A stretch of 39,127 nt of DNA. It comes from Halarsenatibacter sp964462585 (lineage in GTDB: Bacteria > Bacillota > Halanaerobiia > Halanaerobiales > Halarsenatibacteraceae). The translations under genes were made by a program, and so were the position numbers. Each line of letters starts with the position of its first letter. Position 1 is the stretch's first letter. Of the stretch, positions 1 through 7,749 are shown one piece after another. The notes beneath the pieces are model-generated. The model was not told the DNA's origin and did not search any database. It saw only the letters and a program-made list of their open reading frames with translations. Where the stretch lies: assembly GCA_964462585.1 (NCBI GenBank), contig CAYXAK010000007.1, forward strand, positions 1 through 39,127, given 5' to 3'.

Positions 1-1440
1 GTGCAGGAAAAGATAGATGAACCGGACGGGGAATGGGTGGAGATTGCCCCGCGCAGACCAGAACTGGATCAGGATGCAGAGGCTGAAGTCAGCATAGGCG
101 AAGATAAGCTGAAAGCCACTATTGATTATAAACCCGCTCATGGTGGAGAAGAGCTGACTTTATCGGATCTAAAATCCATACTGGAGGAGTCGGGAGTTGT
201 CTTTGGCCAAAAAGAAGAGGCGCTGCAGAAAGTGATCGAAGCGGATTCAGAAATAAAAGAATATACAGTGGCTGAAGGAGATCCCCCCCGGCCCGGGGAG
301 GATGCCGAGCTGCACTATCATTTTGAGCAGGGAGAAGAGAAAATCGGGACCGAACGCGAGGATGGATCTATAGATTTTTTTGATAGAGACCTGGTGACAA
401 ATGTCAATAAGGGTGAGGTGCTGATCACGAGAGACCCCCCAGTTCCCGGGCAGCCGGGCCGGACTGTGACCGGTGAAAAGATCGAGCCTGAATCTCCTGC
501 TGATAAAAAGCTGGTGGCCGGGAAAAATGTCAGGAAGAAAGAAAATAAGCTGGTTGCTGATGCTGAAGGCCAGCCGGTCGGTGAGGATGGCAGGGTATCT
601 GTTACACCGGTTCACAGGGTCCAGGGTGATCTGGATCTCAATGTGGGCAATATAGATTTTGTGGGCAGTGTGGTTGTGACAGGAGATGTTCAGGAAGGGT
701 TTTCCATCAAAGCAGAGGAAGATATTGAAATCAAGGGTAAGGTCTTTGCCGCTGATCTCGATGCCGGTGGAAATATAAAGATTAATAACGGGTTCATAGG
801 TAAGGATAAAGGCACTGTAAAAGCCGGGGGAGATGTGCAGGTTAAATTCATTGAAAATGGCAAAGTCGACTGTCAGGGAACACTGCAGGTTGAAGATGCT
901 GTAATGCACAGTGATGTGTCTGCTGGCGAAGATATCATTATGGGCAGGGGCAAAGGACTTATTGTTGGCGGAAGCGGCCGGGCTGCCAGTTCCATTGAAG
1001 CAAGTGTTATCGGTTCTTCTCTGGCCACGACCACAATTTTAGAAGTCGGCATCGATCCTGGCCTGAAAGAGGAGATCACTGATCTGGAAGAATCGCTGGA
1101 AGAAAACAGACAGAATATGACCAAGACCAAAAAGGCCATAGATCTTCTGGAGAAACTTCAGGAGCAGGAGGGCGAACTGCCTCAGGATAAGGAGATGATG
1201 TATTATAGATTGAAAAAAACCCGAAAAAACCTAAAGGAGGAAAGATCAGAGCTGGAAGAGGAGCTGGATAGTTTGAAAAAGAGATCCGAAACCTCCAGAC
1301 GCGGCAAAATAAAGGTCAGAGAAAGGGTTTATTCCGGTGTGAGGCTTGTCATCGGGAAAGCCCAATGCAATGTGAAAAAAGAGATCTCTGCCACCGCTTT
1401 CGTGGAAGAGGAGGGGCAGATCAAGCAAAAACCACTTTAG
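1..1440 (+). CDS. FapA-family (DUF342) polymer-domain protein, 5' end uncertain
   Basis: The reading frame is open from base 1 (GTG) to TAG at 1438-1440 and gives 479 residues. The first ~100 residues have the DUF342 N-terminal look: an alternating beta region, a helix around SDLKSILEESGVVFG, then the VAEGDPPRPGEDAELHYHFE element. Residues ~190-345 are a glycine- and valine-rich repetitive stretch expected to form a right-handed beta-helix. Residues ~352-435 are a Glu/Lys-rich coiled coil, followed by a short beta tail. FapA-type proteins are often encoded beside flagellar and chemotaxis genes, and this one heads a run leading into flgF. Its molecular role is not well defined. The true start may lie upstream of the window, because no ribosome binding site can be seen. 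The family call is confident; the start is not. Confidence 0.8.
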   Translation: MQEKIDEPDGEWVEIAPRRPELDQDAEAEVSIGEDKLKATIDYKPAHGGEELTLSDLKSILEESGVVFGQKEEALQKVIEADSEIKEYTVAEGDPPRPGEDAELHYHFEQGEEKIGTEREDGSIDFFDRDLVTNVNKGEVLITRDPPVPGQPGRTVTGEKIEPESPADKKLVAGKNVRKKENKLVADAEGQPVGEDGRVSVTPVHRVQGDLDLNVGNIDFVGSVVVTGDVQEGFSIKAEEDIEIKGKVFAADLDAGGNIKINNGFIGKDKGTVKAGGDVQVKFIENGKVDCQGTLQVEDAVMHSDVSAGEDIIMGRGKGLIVGGSGRAASSIEASVIGSSLATTTILEVGIDPGLKEEITDLEESLEENRQNMTKTKKAIDLLEKLQEQEGELPQDKEMMYYRLKKTRKNLKEERSELEEELDSLKKRSETSRRGKIKVRERVYSGVRLVIGKAQCNVKKEISATAFVEEEGQIKQKPL

Positions 1441-1454
1441 GGTGGTGAAGAAAA

Positions 1455-1721
1455 ATGTCCAATCAGCTAAATCCCTATAACCATCTGCAGGCTTCACTGG
1501 AGATCAATGAAATGATGCAGAGGGAGAGCATGGAAGCTCAGGTCGAGCAGGGTCTTAAGGGACAGCAGGAGGATATAAAAAGAGCCCGGGAACAGAGAAG
1601 GGTTAACTCCAAAGATGAGATTGAGAAAAAGCTTATAGAAGAGGAAGAAGAGAAGGCTGAGGAAGAGGATGAGCCCTCCGATGAGGAGGGTAGAGGCAGG
1701 CATCTTGATATCAAGGTTTAA
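1455..1721 (+). CDS. small acidic hypothetical protein in the flagellar block
   Basis: This 88-residue protein begins 14 bases after the DUF342 gene, with GGTGGTGAAG just upstream of the ATG. I do not recognise a family. The N-terminal half is helical and Gln-rich (around NEMMQRESMEAQVEQGLKGQ). The second half is dense in charged residues, ending in a run of Glu/Ala/Asp that should be helical or disordered. There is no signal peptide and no membrane segment. Tight spacing on both sides suggests co-transcription and translational coupling with the DUF342 protein and the next membrane protein. Good spacing and a ribosome binding site support it as a real gene; the function is unknown. Confidence 0.6.
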   Translation: MSNQLNPYNHLQASLEINEMMQRESMEAQVEQGLKGQQEDIKRAREQRRVNSKDEIEKKLIEEEEEKAEEEDEPSDEEGRGRHLDIKV

Positions 1722-1737
1722 TGGGATGGTGATAGTT

Positions 1738-2319
1738 ATGGCCTGGATTATGCTGGCGGCAGGGCTGGTACTGCTGCTGCTGGGAATTTCATTCAAATAT
1801 ATCAATGCCAGAAGGCAGACGCGAAGTGAGATAAAAGGAGAAGCTGTTGATATTTATAATAACAGAAACTCTGCTTCCGGCACAGATGGTTCATCGGGAA
1901 ATACACCTTCCGGTTTTGAGAGGACCGTTTCTTCTCCTCCCGCTACCGAGCAGGATAATACTGATGAAGGCCAGAGGCTGCGGGAAAAACAGGAGGACCT
2001 GGCCCGGATCAATGAGGATCTGGAAGAACTCATCGAAGAGATCAATGAAAGGGAGAAGCTTTTAAAACAAAAAGTTCAGGGGATAGATCTGGAGGAGCTG
2101 GGACAGGCTGGATCCGGCGGCAGCTTTCAGGATGTGCTGGAAGAGGAATCAAAAAATATAGAAGACGAGAATATACCCGCACATTACAGACAGGCGATCG
2201 AGCTGAGACAGCAGGGTGTCGAAACTGAAAAAATTGCCGAGAGATTGAATATGGGTGTGCGGGAGACAGAATTGATCTTCAAGATGCATGGGAGTGGGGC
2301 GGATGACGATGAAATTTAA
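1738..2319 (+). CDS. single-pass membrane protein with coiled coil and C-terminal helix-turn-helix-like motif
   Basis: The frame is open from 1669, but I place the start at 1738 because GGTGA (1728-1732) sits five bases before it; ATG 1726 is an alternative. The 193-residue product starts with one membrane helix (MAWIMLAAGLVLLLLGISF). A polar low-complexity linker follows, then a coiled coil (~residues 75-115, KQEDLARINEDLEELIEEIN). The C-terminal ~35 residues resemble a small helix-turn-helix (AIELRQQGVETEKIAERLNM, then GVRETELIFKM). This layout resembles YlxL/DUF6115-type proteins found near sigD and flagellar genes in Firmicutes; that match is from memory and tentative. It lies between the 88-residue gene and the YceG-like gene, whose start it overlaps. 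Confidence 0.65.
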   Translation: MAWIMLAAGLVLLLLGISFKYINARRQTRSEIKGEAVDIYNNRNSASGTDGSSGNTPSGFERTVSSPPATEQDNTDEGQRLREKQEDLARINEDLEELIEEINEREKLLKQKVQGIDLEELGQAGSGGSFQDVLEEESKNIEDENIPAHYRQAIELRQQGVETEKIAERLNMGVRETELIFKMHGSGADDDEI

Positions 2320-2782
2320 AAATTTATCAGGTTTCAGTCTCTTTGATCTGCTGGTGGGCCTGGGTATTCTTCTGATTATAGCCGGAGGTGTTATGCTGAT
2401 ACAGGAACAGTTTGGTTTCGGCTTTCAGGAAAAAGACCCAGCTGTGGATCAGGAGATGGAGGAAGAAGAAATAACGGTTGAGCTTGATGTGACCGAGACG
2501 GGAAAATACCCCGCTAAACTAGGAGAAATGGGGTATGATTTCTCTCTTTCAGTCTCGCGTCTGGAACTAAAAGAGGAAGCGGAGCTCGTGGAAGTCTCAA
2601 TACCCGAAGGGGCTACGGCTCTGAGAGTTGCTGGCATTATGGATGAAGCCGGTCTTATTGAATTTGAGGAATTCACCCGTCTGCAGTTGCTGTTCGGTTT
2701 TTCCGAAGATATAAGGGCTGGCACATATACATTTTTAGCCTCGGCCAGCACTGCTGATATACTTGAGGAGATCATCTTATAG
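2303..2782 (+). CDS. membrane-anchored protein with an MltG/YceG-like N-terminal-type domain, no catalytic domain
   Basis: The start is set at ATG 2303 (in-frame alternatives 2288 and 2309) behind GGAGTGGGGCGG, overlapping the previous gene by 17 bases. The product is about 159 residues. A membrane helix lies near the N-terminus (LFDLLVGLGILLIIAGGVML). An acidic stretch follows, and residues ~95-159 match the LysM-like module of the endolytic transglycosylase MltG (YceG): a VSIPEGATALRVAGIMDEAG strand-turn-helix, an EFEEFTRLQLLFGF helix, an AGTYTF turn and the closing helix ADILEEII. The MltG catalytic domain is absent, so it probably binds or senses rather than cleaves peptidoglycan. The resemblance is by eye. 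Its place directly before flgF hints at a cell-wall role in flagellar assembly. Confidence 0.65.
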   Translation: MTMKFKNLSGFSLFDLLVGLGILLIIAGGVMLIQEQFGFGFQEKDPAVDQEMEEEEITVELDVTETGKYPAKLGEMGYDFSLSVSRLELKEEAELVEVSIPEGATALRVAGIMDEAGLIEFEEFTRLQLLFGFSEDIRAGTYTFLASASTADILEEIIL

Positions 2783-2814
2783 CCCGGTGATATTAATATG
2801 AGGAGGTGAAATAC

Positions 2815-3561
2815 ATGATTAGAGGAATTTATACTTCCGCTTCCAGCATGGCAGCCAGTGAAGCCAGAATGGATACTTTAAGCAACAATGTAGCCAATGC
2901 TGACACCAGCGGCTTCAAGAGGGATGAGCGCATAATGGAGTCATTTCCTGAGATGGTAATCCACCGCATGCAGAGAGGTGAGAGTGAAGAGATCGGCGAG
3001 CTGGGCAGTGGAGTGGGCATTGATGAGAACTATACAGACTTTTCTGCCGGGCATTTTCAGCAGACAGATGCCCCGCTGGATCTGGCGATTTCCGGTGATG
3101 GTTTTTTCGCTCTGGAGACTGAGGAAGGTGTGCGCTATACCCGCAATGGCAGCTTTAACCTCGATGCTGATGGTATGATAGTTGATGATTACGGCAATCC
3201 CGTCCTGGGTGAGGAAGGGCCGCTGCAGGTGCTTCCGGAGGAGGAAGTTCATATCGACACAGATGGGACAGTTTATACGGGCGATCTTGAGGTCGATAAC
3301 CTGCAGATAGTGGATTTTGACGACCCCAATCAGCTGGAAAAGATCGGTGAGAGCCTTTTCGCTGAAGGAGAGGCAGCTGCAGTAGAAGCCGATGGTTATT
3401 CGGTGCAGCAGGGACAGCTGGAGGGTTCCAATGTGGAGATCGTCAGAGAGATGGTTGAGATGATCGAGGCCAGCAGGCATTATGAGACAAATCAGCGTTC
3501 AATTAGAGCTCAGGACGAATCTCTGCAGCAGGCGATCAATGAGATAGGCAATTTAAGATAG
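2815..3561 (+). CDS. flgF: flagellar rod protein FlgF (hook-basal body family)
   Basis: This is one of two adjacent rod paralogues. The frame extends to 2806, but the start is ATG 2815, since AGGAGGTGA (2801-2809) lies five bases upstream. The 248-residue product has the rod N-terminal motif (LSNNVANADTSGFKRD, ~residues 26-41), a central beta domain containing DAPLDLAISGDGFFALET, and the C-terminal helix typical of axial proteins (GSNVEIVREMVEMIEASRHY, then ETNQRSIRAQDE). FlgF forms part of the proximal rod and is exported by the flagellar type III system without a cleaved signal. It is shorter and more divergent than the next gene, which looks like FlgG; the same tandem arrangement occurs as flhO-flhP in Bacillus. 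The family is certain; FlgF rather than a second FlgG rests on order and divergence. Confidence 0.85.
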   Translation: MIRGIYTSASSMAASEARMDTLSNNVANADTSGFKRDERIMESFPEMVIHRMQRGESEEIGELGSGVGIDENYTDFSAGHFQQTDAPLDLAISGDGFFALETEEGVRYTRNGSFNLDADGMIVDDYGNPVLGEEGPLQVLPEEEVHIDTDGTVYTGDLEVDNLQIVDFDDPNQLEKIGESLFAEGEAAAVEADGYSVQQGQLEGSNVEIVREMVEMIEASRHYETNQRSIRAQDESLQQAINEIGNLR

Positions 3562-3629
3562 AGGTCAATAAGATGAGGAATCGATAGGATTGGAGATCGT
3601 GGAGCAGGATAAGAAAATTAGAAATTTAT

Positions 3630-3684
3630 GATGGCCGGACCCTCACGGGAGGCCATCCGCGGTGCCAACCGACAGAGGCACCGC
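3630..3684 (+). promoter_or_regulatory. tandem perfect hairpins in the flgG leader
   Basis: Two stems lie one base apart in the flgF-flgG gap. The first pairs GATGGCC (3630-3636) with GGCCATC (3651-3657) and contains an inner CCC/GGG stem with a TCAC loop. The second is an 8-bp stem of GCGGTGCC (3659-3666) with GGCACCGC (3677-3684) and loop AACCGACAGA. No U-tract follows, so it is not a terminator. The flgG ribosome binding site GGGAGG (3697-3702) starts 12 bases later and overlaps ACAGGGA (3694-3700), which fits the CsrA core ACARGGA. It may be a translation-control or mRNA-stability element. It matches no riboswitch class I know. Confidence 0.5.
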
Positions 3685-3712
3685 CACGAAAAAACAGGGA
3701 GGATGGTTAACC

Positions 3713-4501
3713 ATGATGAGAGCTCTCTATACGTCAGCTACCGGTATGGAGGCGCAGCAGACCAATGTCGATGTGATTTCAAATAACCTCTCCAATGTCA
3801 ACACTACAGGCTTCAAAAAACAGCGCACTAATTTTCAGGATCTTGTCTATCAGGAGAGCCGGCATCCCGGCACACCAAATGCCCAGGGCGAGGAAATTCC
3901 CGTCGGCACGGAAGTTGGTCACGGTACCAGGGTTTCTGCCACCCAGAAGCTTTTCACCCAGGGCAGCCTGGAGGAGACCGGCAATCCCCTGGATCTGGTC
4001 ATAGAAGGAGATGGCTTTTTCCAGGTGAGGATGCCTGATGGAACCACCGGATACACCCGTGATGGTGCTCTGAAGATGGACAGCCGGGGCAGGCTTGTCA
4101 CTGCCGATGGACATCCCGTCCAGCCTGAGATTACGATCCCTGAAGAAGCTACCGATATATCCATTACAAGTGATGGAATGGTCAGCTATCAGCTGCCCGG
4201 AGAAGAGGGGATGCAGGAAGCTGGAGAGATCGAACTGGTGAATTTCACCAATCCAGCCGGACTTTCCAGCCAGGGACGCAACCTCTTTTCCGAGACCGAT
4301 GCTTCAGGACCTCCTGTACCGGGAAGACCCGGTGAAAATGGTCTGGGCACCATAGAACAGGGCTTTCTGGAGATGTCCAATGTGGAGATTGTCGATGAGA
4401 TGGTTGATATGATAACAGCCCAGCGCGCTTATGAGACAAATTCCCGTTCTATCCAGGCCTCTGATGAGATGCTGCAGACCGCAAATCAGCTTAAGCGATA
4501 G
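3713..4501 (+). CDS. flgG: flagellar distal rod protein FlgG
   Basis: The product has 262 residues, the usual FlgG length. The start is ATG 3713 behind GGGAGG; ATG 3716 is also possible. The N-terminus is the classic rod motif (MMRALYTSATGMEAQQTNVD, then ISNNLSNVNTTGFKKQR). The central domain carries NPLDLVIEGDGFFQVR and a YTRDGALKMDSRGRL segment. The C-terminus has GFLEMSNVEIVDEMVDMITA and QRAYETNSRSIQASDEML, which form the D0 coiled coil. FlgG builds the distal rod that crosses the periplasm and passes through the P and L rings encoded just downstream. It is separated from flgF by 151 bases holding the tandem hairpins, so the two may be set at different levels despite sharing a transcript. 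Confidence 0.95.
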   Translation: MMRALYTSATGMEAQQTNVDVISNNLSNVNTTGFKKQRTNFQDLVYQESRHPGTPNAQGEEIPVGTEVGHGTRVSATQKLFTQGSLEETGNPLDLVIEGDGFFQVRMPDGTTGYTRDGALKMDSRGRLVTADGHPVQPEITIPEEATDISITSDGMVSYQLPGEEGMQEAGEIELVNFTNPAGLSSQGRNLFSETDASGPPVPGRPGENGLGTIEQGFLEMSNVEIVDEMVDMITAQRAYETNSRSIQASDEMLQTANQLKR

Positions 4502-4502
4502 C

Positions 4503-4531
4503 TGGATTTGATTGGATAGGTGAGATATAAT
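4503..4531 (+). promoter_or_regulatory. weak sigma-A-like promoter candidate before flgA
   Basis: TATAAT at 4526-4531 lies 17 bases after TGGATT (4503-4508), inside the 59-base gap between flgG and flgA. The -10 is consensus and the -35 is poor (TGGATT against TTGACA). I see no sigma-D-type site here. This could be an internal promoter giving extra P- and L-ring transcript, or chance in an AT-rich gap. Confidence 0.3.
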
Positions 4532-4560
4532 AAATTATATGAGATTAAGGTGAATTCATC

Positions 4561-5574
4561 ATGAGAAAGACCGATGTTCTGTCAGCATTTTTCTTTGTAA
4601 CCATAATTATGATCGCCCCGGTCATTTCTGCAGGGGATAATATGCTCCAGGTCCATCTTCCCGCCGAAGCAGAAATAACGAGCTCCAGGGTAATTCTGGG
4701 AGATATCGCTGAGATCGATGGGGCGGAAGAGCACCTGGAGGTTGCCCGGGATTTGGAGCTCGAAACCTTTCACGATCTTCAGCGTGAGAAGGAATTGAGT
4801 TCCCGGTTAATCGAGCTCCATCTTCGCAATGCCGGCCTGAACTCCGAAGATCTGATGATAACCGGGGCTGAGAGTGTGAATATAAGTGTCAGAAGCAGGG
4901 AGCTGTCTGCCGAAAATATGCTGGCAGAGGTTGAGAAAGAGGTGGAAAGATACTTTGAGGAAAAGCGTCAGCAGAAGAGCGATAATTATCCTCATGGTCT
5001 TGATACAAGTGTCGATTTTCTGGACGAGGATATCTCGATGCTGATTCCCGATGGTGAGGTGGAGATTGTTCTGGCCCGCCATAATTTCCTCAATGGCGGC
5101 CGGGTCAGCCAGCCGCTGGAAATACATGTTGATGGTGAAGAATGGCAGAGGATGCATCTTCAGATATTTATAGAACATGAATTTAAGGCCAGTGTTCTCC
5201 AGGAAGATGTTGCCAGAGATGAGCCGGCCGTTTCAGCTGAACTGACTGAAAAGGAGATTTCTGCCGAAAGATTGCCGACAGAACTGATTTATGATACCGA
5301 TGAGAAAATTTTCAGGGAAGGTGTTTTCCGCCGCGATTTTGAAGAGGGCAGACCGCTGGCATATGATATGCTGGAACTGCCGGTGCTGATAGATCATGGT
5401 GATATTGTCACGGCCAGATTTAATAAGAACAATGTGGAGGTTCACGTGGAGGTAAGAGCACGTGGCAGCGGCCGTTCAGGTGATATCATTACAGTTGAAA
5501 ACAAAAATAGCGGTGAGAGAATCGAAGCTGAGGTGCTCAACGAAAACATGGTTGAGGTCATAGATGATCGGTGA
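4561..5574 (+). CDS. flgA: flagellar P-ring assembly chaperone FlgA
   Basis: FlgA is a periplasmic chaperone for polymerising the FlgI P ring. The 337-residue product starts with a signal peptide (about MRKTDVLSAFFFVTIIMIAP, cleavage near ISAG). AAGGTGA lies upstream of the ATG. The mature protein opens with EAEITSSRVILGDIAEIDG, a typical FlgA/SAF beginning. The C-terminal ~130 residues are the chaperone domain, with the SAF-like VLQEDVARDEPAV region and the final RGSGRSGDIITVENKNSGER plus IEAEVLNENMVEV that end FlgA proteins. It is longer than the common 220-240 residues because of an enlarged middle region. It lies between flgG and flgH and supports a P-ring-containing flagellum, which single-membrane Firmicutes lack. 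Confidence 0.88.
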   Translation: MRKTDVLSAFFFVTIIMIAPVISAGDNMLQVHLPAEAEITSSRVILGDIAEIDGAEEHLEVARDLELETFHDLQREKELSSRLIELHLRNAGLNSEDLMITGAESVNISVRSRELSAENMLAEVEKEVERYFEEKRQQKSDNYPHGLDTSVDFLDEDISMLIPDGEVEIVLARHNFLNGGRVSQPLEIHVDGEEWQRMHLQIFIEHEFKASVLQEDVARDEPAVSAELTEKEISAERLPTELIYDTDEKIFREGVFRRDFEEGRPLAYDMLELPVLIDHGDIVTARFNKNNVEVHVEVRARGSGRSGDIITVENKNSGERIEAEVLNENMVEVIDDR

Positions 5575-5623
5575 TAAATTTTCGGTGATAATATTATGTT
5601 CCAAACCGTGGAGGTGTAAACTA

Positions 5624-6220
5624 ATGTTTGATAGATATCTGCAGGAAACAGCTATGATGCTGGCGGTCTTTTTGGTGATAGGTGTTTTGGCCTCGCCCGC
5701 ACTTCAGGCCAACTCGCTCTGGTCAGATGATGCAGCTGATATGTACAGAGATAAAGATGAATTTTCACAGGGAGATCTCATAACAGTTGAGATAGATGAG
5801 GCGGCAAGTGCCATCCAGGATGCCGACAGCGATGCTTCACAATCAAGTGATGTTGAGCTGCAGCAGGGTCAGGGACTTCTCAGTTTCATAAATCCCTTCA
5901 GCGCCGGATACTCGACCTCGGAGAGCGCAGATGGAATTACACAGCGCAGCGGTTCTCTGCAGGCAGATATAACGGTTCAGGTAGAGGATGTTAAGGAAAA
6001 TGGCAATATGAGGGTGATCGGTGATAAGGCGATCACGATAAATGATGAGACACAGATCATCGAATTATCCGGGGTTATCAGACCTGATGATGTGACTGCT
6101 GAGAATACCATAGACTCCCGTTTCGTTGCTGATCCGGAGATAAAATATGAAGGTGAAGGGCTGATAGGCGATAAGCAGGATAGCGGACTGATCAATCAGC
6201 TGTTTAATTTGATATTTTAG
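5624..6220 (+). CDS. flgH: flagellar L-ring protein FlgH, without a lipobox cysteine
   Basis: FlgH forms the outer-membrane L ring around the distal rod. The frame is open from 5564, but GGAGGTG at 5610-5616 fixes the start at ATG 5624, giving 198 residues. The N-terminus is a signal peptide (MMLAVFLVIGVLASPALQA) followed by NSLWSDDAADMYRDKDEFSQ, which matches the FlgH opening. GDLITVEIDEAASA, the small-residue middle region, VEDVKENGNMRVIGDKAITI and ELSGVIRPDDVTAENTI are family hallmarks. Unlike proteobacterial FlgH, there is no lipobox Cys; cleavage after an Ala-X-Ala-like site is expected. Presence of FlgH implies an outer membrane. It is spaced 11 bases from flgI. Confidence 0.9.
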   Translation: MFDRYLQETAMMLAVFLVIGVLASPALQANSLWSDDAADMYRDKDEFSQGDLITVEIDEAASAIQDADSDASQSSDVELQQGQGLLSFINPFSAGYSTSESADGITQRSGSLQADITVQVEDVKENGNMRVIGDKAITINDETQIIELSGVIRPDDVTAENTIDSRFVADPEIKYEGEGLIGDKQDSGLINQLFNLIF

Positions 6221-6231
6221 GCGGTGTAAGC

Positions 6232-7374
6232 ATGAAACCATCAAAAGTCATTAATATCTATAATTTCACATCGCTCATGCTGCTGGGAGTTCTCGTTTTT
6301 AGTGCCATATCGGTGCAGGCAGCTTCCCGGCATGATCCGGCGGTTAACATCGGCGATATCTCCCGGATCGAGGGAGCGCGCAACAATCAACTTGTCGGAT
6401 ATGGCCTGGTGACAGGACTGGATGGCAGCGGTGATTCCACCCGCAGCCAGGCCACAGTGCAGAGCATATCAAATATGCTCAGCCAGTTCGGTGTGGAGGT
6501 GGATCCCGACCAGGTTCAGGGGCGAAATATTGCTGCCGTAATGGTTACCGCCGACCTTCCCCACGATGCCAGCACAGGTGACCGGATAGATGTGCAGGTG
6601 AGCTCTGTGGGAGATGCCAGCAGTCTGGAAGGAGGAATGCTGGTCCAGACTCCACTGGAAGCTGCCACAGGGGAGATCTATACTGTAGCCCAGGGACCTG
6701 TTTCTGTGGGCGGCCCGGGTGATGATGGTCCCGGTCAGGATGGAGCTCATCCCACCTCTGCTGTGGTTCCAGGTGGCGGTATTGTGGAGAGAACCATTGA
6801 TTATCAGCTGGATCGCGAAAATGTGACACTTATACTCGATGATGGTAACTTCCGCACCGCCAGCACAGTTGTGGATACTGTCAATGCTCATTTTGCCGAT
6901 GTCACCGGGGGGGCAGATATAGCCCTGGCTGAGACAGAGAGCCGCATAAATGTGGAGGTGCCCGGTGAATACAGGAACAACATTGTTGAGTTTATCGCCG
7001 AGCTGAACGGGCTGGAAGTGGAGCCGACCACGGAAGCCCGTGTGGTTATAAATGAGAGCACGGGAACCGTGGTCAAGGGCCATGAGGTGAGAATATCAAC
7101 CGTCTCGGTTTCACATGAAAATCTGTCGGTGGAAATCTCCCAGGAGACCACACTGGAAGAGGATAGCGATGATCCCTTTATTGCCGAAGAACAGGAGATG
7201 GAAATTGAGGATCAGGCCAGTGAAAACCAGGTGATGTTGATCGAAGGGAGCTCCACAATAAATGATCTGGTGACAGCGCTGAATGCTATCGGTGCTGATG
7301 CCAGCTCAATGTCAACTATTTTGCAGGAGATAGACGCTGCCGGTGCTCTCCATGCTGAACTGGAAGTTCGTTAG
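6232..7374 (+). CDS. flgI: flagellar P-ring protein FlgI
   Basis: FlgI polymerises in the periplasm at the peptidoglycan level as the bushing of the rod. The 380-residue product has a signal peptide (residues ~1-31, ending AISVQA) and then the conserved FlgI opening VNIGDISRIEGARNNQLVGY and GLVTGLDGSGDST. Other family features are DRIDVQVSSVGDASSLEGG, HPTSAVVPGGGIVERTI, AEARVVINESTG-like text near residue 262, and a C-terminal helix ending TILQEIDAAGALHAELEVR. Length matches the family (about 365-380). GGCGGTG lies before the ATG. It sits between flgH and flgJ, as in many diderm flagellar operons. Confidence 0.95.
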   Translation: MKPSKVINIYNFTSLMLLGVLVFSAISVQAASRHDPAVNIGDISRIEGARNNQLVGYGLVTGLDGSGDSTRSQATVQSISNMLSQFGVEVDPDQVQGRNIAAVMVTADLPHDASTGDRIDVQVSSVGDASSLEGGMLVQTPLEAATGEIYTVAQGPVSVGGPGDDGPGQDGAHPTSAVVPGGGIVERTIDYQLDRENVTLILDDGNFRTASTVVDTVNAHFADVTGGADIALAETESRINVEVPGEYRNNIVEFIAELNGLEVEPTTEARVVINESTGTVVKGHEVRISTVSVSHENLSVEISQETTLEEDSDDPFIAEEQEMEIEDQASENQVMLIEGSSTINDLVTALNAIGADASSMSTILQEIDAAGALHAELEVR

Positions 7375-7384
7375 GAGGCAAATA

Positions 7385-7723
7385 ATGAAACCAATAAATA
7401 CATCTCCCGTTTCAATCGTTGATCAGCAGCTCAACCAGCAGGCTGAAAAAGGAAAAAAGCTGCAGGAAAAGCTGGAAAGTCAGACTGACGACAATATAGA
7501 TGAGGAACTGCAGGAAGCGGTCGATAGTTTTGTCAGCCTCTTTGTGGAGCAGATGTTCGGCGCTATGAGGGATACTGTGCCCGAAGGTGGCATTATAGAT
7601 GGGGGTTATGCCGAGGAAGTTTTCACAGATATGCTGGACGAAGAGATAAGTGAAATGGGAGCCGAGCAGAGCAATTTCAAAGAGCTGAACCAGGCTGTTT
7701 ACCGACAGCTCGACAGAGAATAA
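7385..7723 (+). CDS. flgJ: rod-binding protein, FlgJ N-terminal domain only
   Basis: This is the rod-capping domain that helps FlgF/FlgG assemble. The frame extends upstream into flgI, but TTAGGAGGC places the start at ATG 7385, giving 112 residues. The core match is DSFVSLFVEQMFGAMRDTVP, GGIIDGGYAEEVFTDMLDEE and a C-terminal helix, which are typical of the rod-binding FlgJ domain. The muramidase (glucosaminidase) domain that many proteobacterial FlgJ proteins carry is absent, so another enzyme must open the peptidoglycan for the rod. The next gene, a large exported glycan-active fusion, is the obvious local candidate. Confidence 0.85.
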   Translation: MKPINTSPVSIVDQQLNQQAEKGKKLQEKLESQTDDNIDEELQEAVDSFVSLFVEQMFGAMRDTVPEGGIIDGGYAEEVFTDMLDEEISEMGAEQSNFKELNQAVYRQLDRE

Positions 7724-7749
7724 CTTCTCCCGGAAAGGAATGTGAAGAC

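Noticed and set aside
3630..3700. Possible riboswitch (c-di-GMP or guanidine-II/mini-ykkC) before flgG
   Set aside because: An ACGG tetraloop can be drawn in the first hairpin, but the second hairpin lacks an ACGR loop, and none of the conserved c-di-GMP-I or -II core bases are present.
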